DNA of 64,000 bases. Source: Cristatella mucedo (Eukaryota > Bryozoa > Phylactolaemata > Cristatellidae). Each line of letters begins with the position of its first letter. Position 1 is the stretch's first letter. The position numbers were made by a program, and so were the translations under genes. Shown piece by piece: positions 56,326-64,000 of the stretch. The notes below the pieces were generated by a model. The model was not told the origin of the DNA. It saw only the letters and a list, made by a program, of their open reading frames with translations, and did not search any database. The DNA lies in the NCBI GenBank assembly GCA_009760855.2, contig WPIO01000002.1:9232001-9296000 (forward strand). The letters run 5' to 3'.

Positions 56326-58109
56326 CATGCGTCAAGTCATAATTGCACGAGCTACCAGCACGTTTCTGACACCGAGCAGAAAACGTGGCAGCCAAAAGCT
56401 ATGGTCCAAACATTCAGACAAGGACGAACTTTTTGTGCTCGACTACGCCCAGCATCAGCACTCCAGGGTGAGCAATATTGTGAGAATATTGAACCCACAT
56501 AGAGAGCAGAGCATTAGGCGGACCGATCGCAGCAGCCATTAGCTGCCTCCAACTACGTTAGAAGCATTTTTATCCAAGTGGAAGTGCTACAACCGCTGAC
56601 GACAGAGATAGTTGCTTGCCCATTTTCGAGGTCACTCCAGTACAGGTGCTGCTACGGCCGAGCCCACGAAGCCATCTTGACACGCCCAGCGACGGATACT
56701 TTGCTTCCGCCGCTAAGCGGACTCGAGCTCAACTCTGCCTGCCTTTGGCCTGATCTCTGACCTGTTCTCCTTGCTTCTACGGCGGCGAAGTAAGAATCAG
56801 GCGAGAGCCAGACAGAATTCTATAATCGAATGACGAACATACGTCGACAGAAGATTGACGGGTTTCCGCTGAGCGAACTCCTTGCTAATAACTGAATAAT
56901 TCACACTCCCAGTGTGCGCTTAAGAGCACCACGTGTTCGTCTAGATCACCGCGCGTCCCGCTACCTACTGGCACGTTCTTTGCGCACGTTTCATGAGCAG
57001 TCTCAGCATGCCTGCTCTCCGACTTCCACTCCCTGTTCTAAAATATTCTATCCGAGCTTTTTTCTGACCAGTATAGCTCTCCTGCCTGATGTAGCGGACC
57101 GTCACGTCCTGTGCTTTTTGCACCCACCCACTTTCGCGTTGCGCTACTTTTGAGAGCGCGAGCGATCGCACAGCCAGAGAGTCCCACAACGTGAGATGGG
57201 ACTGCTGCTGCCGCTGGCTGGCTGGCTGGAGTCTTTGCAGGCAGGAAGAGGCTGGCGTCTCAGCGTCCAGCGGACCGAGCCCTAAAGCTACGTACGTCTG
57301 CTGACGGCGTCCTGTAGAGGGCGAATCCAGCTGCTGGCCACAGCTTGAGCGCTCGCTACTTTCCTCTTTCGAGACGCCGGTGCGGACGGGTTAGGCGGCG
57401 CACTGCTTTGGCCTCTGGGCGCCTCTCGCCCCCGGTTGATTCCTCGAGGGTCGACCTGTCGAGCGTCGAGCGCCGTCGACGCGCCTGGCTTTGCTAAAGG
57501 GAAGCACTCGGCCAATCGGATGCAAGCCAGCACAATTCTGCAAGGTGCGATGCAGGCTGGAAGTTATTTTTTTGTCCGTCCCCGTAAAAGTGATGCGGGA
57601 TTCCAGACGGTAAGTCGTAAGGCCTCGAGCCAGCTTCTGGTTTGCATCTGTACAGAAGCAGCTGAGTCCTAATGAGGTTAATGGGTGTTCGAAGCTCACG
57701 CGTACATGCAATTCAGAATCTCAGCTCGGCTTCAGCATGTCAATTTGCTTTGCACTCGATCGCATTTTAAAGCTGCGTCGAGAGATGCGTTTTCCACAAG
57801 AGGATCAGGCAGCGGAACGAATACAAAGATTTCTTACGCCGATTCTACGTACGAATCATTCTGATGTTCTCTCTCTTTTGGTTCAAAGTTTACCTCTTCT
57901 TAGTGTTGCACCCTCTCTCTCCCTTCCCCCTCCCTTCTCCGCTCTTATCTCTCTCTCTCTGTATTGGCAGTTTTCTGTGTTCACATTATTTAGATTTTAT
58001 TTTAATGCATAACAATCATCTGTGCTGTGATTGCTCACTACCGTCCTGCAAGCCAAACTCTTGTAATTCCTTGCAGCATGTATAGCTGACCTTCGCACTG
58101 CTGGCAGAA
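56326..58109. other. Intergenic, 1.8 kb, partly CpG-rich
   Basis: Frames are short and overlapping. The stretch 57200-57560 is CpG-rich and contains a (GGCT)n run near 57215-57230; it could be a promoter, but no gene is attached to it. Confidence 0.35.
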
Positions 58110-58300
58110 AACTAACTAAAATTAAATGATGATAAGACAACATTGCTAGTTAAGGGTGAGATATAAATTGGAAGCGGTAATCCCGCAATAGACTTGGCCA
58201 ATATATCTCTTATAGCATCTGTACGTAATCTGGAAGCCCTGGTCCCAGGTAACCTTTCAGTAGACGACCATATCTGCTCCAAAGCCAAGTCTTCATAGTT
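58110..58300 (+). mobile_element. LINE-A RT fragment, diverged
   Basis: ACTAAAATTAAATGATGATA (LKLNDDK of the RT), ATATCTCTTATAGCATCTG, CGTAATCTGG and GTAACCTTTCAGTAGACGAC (LSVDDH) match the RT segment just after the YADD box. It has no 3' end. Confidence 0.6.
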
Positions 58301-58417
58301 TCTGAAGCAGAAAAAACAGGTCACTCAGATGAGGTCCCGGGAAAATTTTCCTCATACAATTAGGTCCCGGGCAAACTGGGTGCTAGACGTTTTGGTCCCG
58401 AACCTGCAAAGTAAATA

Positions 58418-60239
58418 CAGTGAGCCCCGACTTACGAAACTAATAGGGACTAGAAAATCTGTAGTAAGTCAAATTTTTGTAAGTCTAGAATGGCATATGA
58501 TAATGTCCTACTGCGATACGCTCTGACGAAGACGTAACAAGGCAAACGAAGTTAATCATTTTTCAAATACATAAAAAATAAAACACGATTAAGCACACAA
58601 GTAAATAAGGCTATATTTATATACCACAATGTCGAGTATATTTTTTTATTGACTTTTATTCCTGGTGTACGTAAGTACGTACGCTCAGGCTCAGCGTTTC
58701 CAGAAAAGCGCCGTTTCATCCGCGTTAAAAAATCTCCACGTCATCCACGATTGCGATTGGCGTAACACGTCAAAGGCGATCTGGCCTTGTGAAAGCATCT
58801 TAGCTTTTCATGTTTTCCAATGATGAAGACTTTTTTCTCGGTTCCGGTGCAATTGCAGAGAAATAAGATGCTTAGACAATTCTTTTGAACTTTGCCGCAA
58901 ATTGGATTGTCGCCCGCTAAAACTAATGGACGAGTCGGCGTTGCGTTGTACACAAAATAAACCAATTAATCCGCACTGAAAATATATTATTCGGCTCATA
59001 TCAATCGATTAAGCCAGGCAATATTTCATCTATTAATTGTTCGGCATCCTGTTCGTCCGCCACAACTCGTTCACCATGGATGGGTCTAAATTTCATTTTA
59101 TGTTTCTTTCTGTATCGATCGAGATAAGCGTCCAACGGTTTTGTCGAATGCGAGCACATTCTCCTTTTGACCAGCTTTTCCCTTCATTAGTGGTCCGTTA
59201 ATTGAAGCATTCTGAACTTGTAGTGATTGAAACCGCACGAATAACAAACACTTCGTCGAATTCCTCGTTTCGAATTTCGCTGCCGTTTTCTATTTAAATT
59301 CTCGCATACCAGCGCTTTCTCTAATCGTATCTCCGTTCCTTTAGATTTTAGAGATAATCGACGGATCACGATTCAACTGAACCACTACGTCGTTCGCCTC
59401 GCTCGTCTTTAACGCATCCCGAATATGTCAAGTTGCTCTTTGCAGGTCTTTGAAGGCCTTCCGCCTCTTTGGCTCCTTTCCCGCCATGATTCGGAAAATT
59501 CAAGACTTATATCTTTACATTTTTAATTTACCAATTAAATTTTGTATTACTGATTGCATTCAAACGCTTCAATTTATGTAAAAAGTAAGGCAAACTTTCT
59601 GTTCTGATCGTGCTCAAGCCAAGAACCCCTTCCCGCGTTTTACTTTTTCAAGTAGAGGATTGGAAAGATCAAAAAAATTGATGAAGATATTATATTTCTA
59701 CAATATTTGTCAGCGAAAAACTGAAGAACAAGTAAGGAATATAATTGAACATCACTTCTTACCGACTTGCCGCAATACCACCGCCGTATCATGGAGCCGC
59801 ACGGGTCTGCTTCTGTCACTTCAAGCGACTACCTCTGGGCGGTGCCTCTTCTTGCGTATGCATTAACCTCTCACGCGTCTCGAATAGTCGAAACACGTCA
59901 CGTCACCCCGCAAACACATGCACAAGACAAAACACAAGCGAAAATTTCCTAAAAAATAATAAACCATAAAGCATAATTATAAAACACAAAACCACTTTTT
60001 TAACATTTTTTTACGTAGGCGGGAGCTTTGGTCACAATAAATCAATCTATTTTTTCGTGGGTTGCTTATGAATGAATGGAAATTGATACTGGGAACAGAA
60101 AATGGCTTCCTTATAAGCGAGGTTTGCTCATAACCGATGCTCTCCCTATGTGTTAAAGATGAGAAAATAATTCAAGACTATAAACTGCTTATATCCGAGG
60201 TTTGCTTATAAGCGTGTTGCTTGTAACCGAGAATGACTG
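58418..60239 (-). mobile_element. pogo/Tigger-like DNA transposon with decayed transposase
   Basis: Flanked by TA on both sides (58416-58417 and 60240-60241), with CAGT at both outer ends, as in the pogo/Tigger group. The minus strand holds MAGKEPKRRKAF (start near 59486), then RYRKKHKMKF, IHGERVVADEQDAEQLIDEI, a region reading IFSAD, TPTRPLVLAGDNP, a CNCTGTEK-IIGKHEK-RCF block and GWMT. This is the order of the pogo DDE domain from its first Asp region on, with several stops and frameshifts. A second first-Asp-like block (FFNADETALFWKR) follows at about 58720, and the C-terminal part of the enzyme is missing. The two termini beyond CAGT are only weakly alike. Confidence 0.75.
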
Positions 60240-61529
60240 TACCGATGTACGTAAAAGAGCTTAACACGTGATAGATAAAAGAGAGTAAGAGCTGTGTGAT
60301 TCGATAAAAAGTGATTGTTATGAAATTCATAAAAATAACACACTTCTATTACGGTAATTATGTAATATATAAAGAAAGCTTGACCTTTAAACATAAAGTA
60401 GCTGTGTAAATAAAAATTCGAGTAATTCTGTTGAATATAAGGAAGCTATATATAAATATATGAAATAGAAGAATATTGTTGAATGCTAGTATATTATGAA
60501 AATAGGAATTAACCGTAAGTATTGACATTAGTGCCTGATAATGCATATTATAAGGCATTTAATAAATTATGGAATTATGGCTTCTTACAATGTACAGATA
60601 TCGTTGACCAGTTGACAAGCTAACCTTAGAGCACATGTAAAGTGCGTAGACAGTGATTTATTTGGCTTCGTGTAATTAACATTTCATAATATTCTTATTT
60701 TTCAAATCACAATAATAATTAGTGTTACGTTCAGAATTAAATTATTTCATGTCTCGTTGGTTACAGTTGAACACGCCTCAAGATGCAGTCACTGACGGTG
60801 AGTAGAGTAGGTTTAATTACTGTAACGTGGTGTGCAACCGATTTGCATGGGTAAGAGTTACAAGGAGTTTCAAGCAGCTGCCGCTGACTATGCGAACATA
60901 TTTTCCGTTTAGCTGCAAGTAATTCCATAAGCGTAATGACAGATTATATATTCTCAGCTGCAATGAATGTTCTATGTGACTTACAGTGGGTGGTAAATCT
61001 GGTTGTGCATTTACCACAAGATTGGTCTGCCCTTTATTGATGAAAAAAGAGGCCGATCTTTGGACAAAGATGGCTAGCTTGCTCGCAATCTGTGCAGTGT
61101 TGTCCTTTACGACTGAAACTCTACATAATAAAGGCTACGCCATGTGCGTTTGTCAGACGCAGTAAAATAGCAATCAAGATATGAAGAAAAAAAATTAAAA
61201 CGACCTCAAAAATCAAATTTGGAGGACATGTTTTCAGCAGGTTTAATCATGACCTCAAATACAATTTAGCTGAATATAAATTAGATGCACTTAGCCGTCT
61301 ACTATTATGTTTCAATAGGAACACGGTAAATGTGGAAACTAGGCTTAAAATTCTCAGACCACCATGATTTATGATCACCCGCAAAGTCCCAAGATTGATT
61401 TTTACAACGAAAAACATTGATCAAAAGAATTTTTACTGGAAGAGCTAGTCTAGCTTTTACCAAGCTATTTAAATGAAGTTCCTTCATATATTAACCTATT
61501 TACCTGCCAAGCTCGGCTTCGGCTGATAT
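60240..61529. other. Intergenic, AT-rich, no gene
   Basis: Strongly AT-rich with no open frame of note and no repeat partner found. Confidence 0.45.
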
Positions 61530-62045
61530 GACAATAATAATAAAAATAATAATAATGCACTTGATAAAGCGCCCTCAGAGAACTCAATCTCTCTCTAGGC
61601 ACTTTACATTTACTGCAATGGAAATGCAATTGAATGGTGAGTGATATCATGTTTGATAAACAAACAAAATGAATAACGTGGTTAGGGGTGACATGCACAG
61701 GGTCAGCATCCAGATGTGGTTAGTGGCAGCATGCACGGTGTCAGTACGCATAAGCACGCGAAGGAAGAATCACAGGGATCCACTAAATGCTGTCCTAAAT
61801 AGGTGTGTTTTTAAGTTCTTTTTAAATGTGGTCAAGTCAGGGGATGTTCTGACGCAAGTCGGGAGGGAGTACCAGGCTTTGGGAGCATACAAACTAAATG
61901 CACGGTCTCTAAAGGATTTGAGGTTTGTACGAGGTATTTGTAGACTGTTGAATTCCAAAAAGTGGGTGGTACGATGCTTGGCCTGATGGGGGAGTATATC
62001 TGAGAGATAGGCTGGAGTTAAAGAACGAAGTGACCTAAAAGTGAG
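61530..62045 (-). mobile_element. LINE-A copy, fairly young, 5'-truncated
   Basis: AATAATAAAAATAATAATAA, then TGCACTTGATAAAGCGCC, the stem-loop, the 3'UTR and the RT C-terminus (AYLSDILPHQAKHRTTHF, WYSLPTCVRTSPDLTTFKK, FSGSL-stop). It breaks off at about 62045 into unrelated sequence. Confidence 0.85.
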
Positions 62046-62315
62046 CATCTCTGAGTGGAAATGTAGACATGCGAACGATACTTTTGCCATTATTTCCGGA
62101 AGCTTGTGGATATTCAGCACCAATGCTTTTTCTGTGCAGATCCTAGATGCTGTTGATCCCATATCCCACATCGTCAGAAAGAATTTCACACTCTGAATAA
62201 TTTCCTAGGAATTTGAGTTAAAAGAGATTTATTTGTTAGTAGACGAAAAATTTCTGACGATTACGGCTACTAGTTTAAGGTCTCACTTATTCTTTCAGTG
62301 TCTATTTCAACATCT

Positions 62316-62627
62316 CTAGTTGTGTGGATTCTCATCGCTACATTTTTCAAACAAGAGCCGCAATGCATCGTCCAAGCAAGGGGTGTAGTTCGTTTCTAAT
62401 CGCCAAAATAATTGATTAATGCACCTCTGATTTGCACAGAATGCACAGCCGAATGAGCTCAGCGGTGACAGATTAAAACGAAAACGTGGGCTACTCGTTC
62501 TGAATCTATCCTGGGAGAGGTCAAAGTCAGACCGCTTCTTCTTAGGTGGCTTAGATGGCGGCTCATAGGTTAGAATGTTTCCTCTGGAATATTTTGCTCG
62601 CGGTAAAGTGAGAAAAGGACGGTTGGC
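62316..62627 (-). CDS. Candidate terminal exon of an unidentified gene
   Basis: A minus-strand frame without an ATG is open from a possible acceptor (TCTCTGTAAGCAG) at about 62628 to TAG at 62316, about 103 codons. It contains YEPPSKPPKKKRSDFDLS, then RFRTSSPRFRFNLSPLSSFG, a Cys group (CAFCANQRC) and ends NYTPCLDDALRLLFEKC and SDENPHN. The basic PPKKKR run could act as a nuclear localisation signal. The composition is protein-like and unrelated to the repeats here. The family is not recognised and no upstream exon is confirmed, so the call rests only on the open frame and one splice-like site. Confidence 0.33.
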   Translation of the reverse strand, partial: ANRPFLTLPRAKYSRGNILTYEPPSKPPKKKRSDFDLSQDRFRTSSPRFRFNLSPLSSFGCAFCANQRCINQLFWRLETNYTPCLDDALRLLFEKCSDENPHN

Positions 62628-63354
62628 TGCTTACAGAGACTAATTTTGTCACAGATCGAGGTTTCGAGGTTAGAGAGGGAATGAGAACCCACCCACCGCG
62701 TGGCATCCCATTAAGTAGGCTGGTAGGAATTTCTCGAAATCCGATCGGCTGCCCGCGTTCGGCTTCTTTTTAGCCGGACTTCCTTGGGTCACCTCTCGAT
62801 GAAGCAGCTAAGACTTATTTATTTTTCTCCTTCGCAGACTTGCTAAACCGACGACACTCATTTTCCCACACGCGGAAAACAGAACGTTCTGCATAGTCCT
62901 ACAACTTCCACATAGCGTGCTACATATTTCTAGGTTTATAAGTCAGTTTGTCCGACCCTGGCGTTACGCTTATGTTAAGTATTTCGTAACGTTACTACAA
63001 TTCTACAGCAAGTCTAGAAAAACGACGAGTGTCAAACGAGGAAGAGAAATAATTTACTAATTTGCATATATAGCTGCAACGCGAACTCCCACAATTTATA
63101 TCATGAAAATATTGAAATGTAAAGTACTTAAGCGGGTTTAAGCTTAAATAGGATTTGAGTAAGATTGGCCGTGGCATTCCAGAAGCTTTCACTCTCAGCA
63201 CTTTCACGCCCAAATGACGATTGGCGCTTCATGTGCTGTTGAGCTTCAGCTTGGCGTAGCCGAGTTTGCGTGATAAAAAAGCTGCCCGATTACGGTAGAG
63301 TGTCGGGTCTTACCAGTGCTGCTAGACGTCCCGAATGAGCGGCGCACTGTCTAG
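62628..63354. other. Unassigned, possibly intron of the candidate gene at 62316
   Basis: No exon recognised. The 5' part would be intron if the candidate exon is real. Confidence 0.35.
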
Positions 63355-63545
63355 GTGAGCCGTGATGGCACGCTAGGCAAGGCAGTCGCTTTCCACGACC
63401 TCGGTCCTTTCCACGACCCGACGGTCCCACGTGTCCCGGATTCGCATGCTGCGGTGGGCGATCCTTTATTGCTGCTGCAAGCGGTGGCGATGGCCAGAAT
63501 GGCTCTTCCGTCGCTACGCATATGAGGCTGTTGAATCACCTAGTA
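63355..63545 (+). repeat. SINE-1 copy
   Basis: GAGCCGTGATGGCACGCTAG (A-box region), a duplicated TTTCCACGACC segment, TGCGGTGGGCGATCCTTTAT, GCTGCAAGCGGTGGCGATGG, CTCTTCCGTCGCTACGCATA and TGAGGCTGTTGAATCACC follow the family order. The internal duplication near 63390-63420 is specific to this copy. Confidence 0.7.
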
Positions 63546-63831
63546 CATTTGTATAAGCGGAAACTGAAAATAAAAAGGACGTCGTCATTAGCAGCAGCAA
63601 TTGGTTGGAGTAACCCCCGAAGAGACTGCCGAATAGCAGCGCTGCAAGAGCTGACAGAAAGAGCGGCAGTCGCCAGCTAAAGCATGCCGGGAAGACTGAG
63701 AGGAAGAAGCAGAAGCACGACGACGAATTCGGGAGACGAATAACTTCCGCCATACTGTGTGGGGCTGAAAAACTAGCTAACGTATATTCGCGTGTCGTAT
63801 TTCACTTCAAAGCGCACGATTTATCAAGAAA

Positions 63832-63945
63832 AGATGCTCTGCCAGCATATCTCCTCTGTTGAATCTGCACGAAAGCTACGTGTCATGTTCCTAAGTGACC
63901 TTTCGTTAGACGACGCATCAGCTCCACAGTCAATTCCTGAAGTCC
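63832..63945 (+). mobile_element. LINE-A RT fragment at the window end
   Basis: GCCAGCATATCTCCTCTGTT, TCTGCACGAAAGCTACGTG and CTTTCGTTAGACGACGCATC match the ISPV-SARNLGV-SLDDH part of the RT. It breaks off at about 63935 into other sequence. Confidence 0.65.
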
Positions 63946-64000
63946 TGCCAGACGGAATCAAAACAAATTTTTTTTACGGTGACCGAACAACTTGCTTGCC

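Noticed and set aside
63514-63753. 79-codon minus-strand frame starting MAEVIRLPNSS with a hydrophobic N-terminus
   Set aside because: The start context is good, but the last part of the frame runs into a SINE-1 copy and no convincing donor was found. It is mentioned only as a possible first exon for the 62316 candidate.

Overview
This is a window of animal nuclear DNA, most likely from a marine or other aquatic invertebrate; a lophotrochozoan would fit, but the sequence does not fix the species. The evidence is three animal genes split by long GT-AG introns, dense CR1/L2/Rex1-type LINE fragments ending in short (AAT)n tails, tRNA-derived SINEs, and many long GA/CT, CA and TA microsatellites. 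No CRISPR array, operon, prophage or other prokaryotic system is visible.

Three genes can be assembled by joining exons whose splice phases agree. (1) A TMEM26-like membrane protein lies on + at 3057-20168 in four exons. It encodes about 740 residues, with a long low-complexity cytosolic tail carrying a polyalanine run. (2) COA5/PET191, a twin CX9C assembly factor for cytochrome c oxidase, lies on + at 30942-49043 in three short exons separated by introns of 9.4 and 8.5 kb. (3) SCOC, a short coiled-coil protein, lies on - at 49341-52312 in three exons. COA5 and SCOC converge tail to tail, with stop codons about 300 bases apart. Three further open stretches bounded by plausible splice sites (27700-27801 +, 52743-52916 -, 62316-62627 -) are reported as unidentified candidate exons.

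Mobile DNA fills the introns and gaps. LINE family A (CR1/L2/Rex1-like) has about 20 fragments on both strands, nearly all 5'-truncated, sharing a 3' stem-loop next to the (AAT)n tail. LINE family B is related but distinct, with three copies. The two families have inserted into each other in both directions. There are also a CCHC-knuckle LINE (42.4-44.9 kb), a decayed hAT/ZMYM1-like transposase (23.2-25.3 kb), a Tc1-like transposase relic (41.2-42.1 kb), a pogo/Tigger-like element flanked by TA (58.4-60.2 kb), two SINE families, and an approximately 0.95 kb imperfect inverted repeat (34.3-35.2 kb). A 17-bp palindrome-rich minisatellite ends 47 bases before the acceptor of TMEM26 exon 2.

Base composition changes near 21-22 kb. 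The first third is GC- and CpG-rich, with coding microsatellites and a promoter-like CpG cluster at 2.6-3.1 kb. The remainder is AT-richer and dominated by transposons. I found no convincing new multi-gene system. The most distinctive features are the extended TMEM26 tail, the minisatellite at its splice site, the long inverted repeat, the reciprocal LINE nesting and the unidentified candidate exons.
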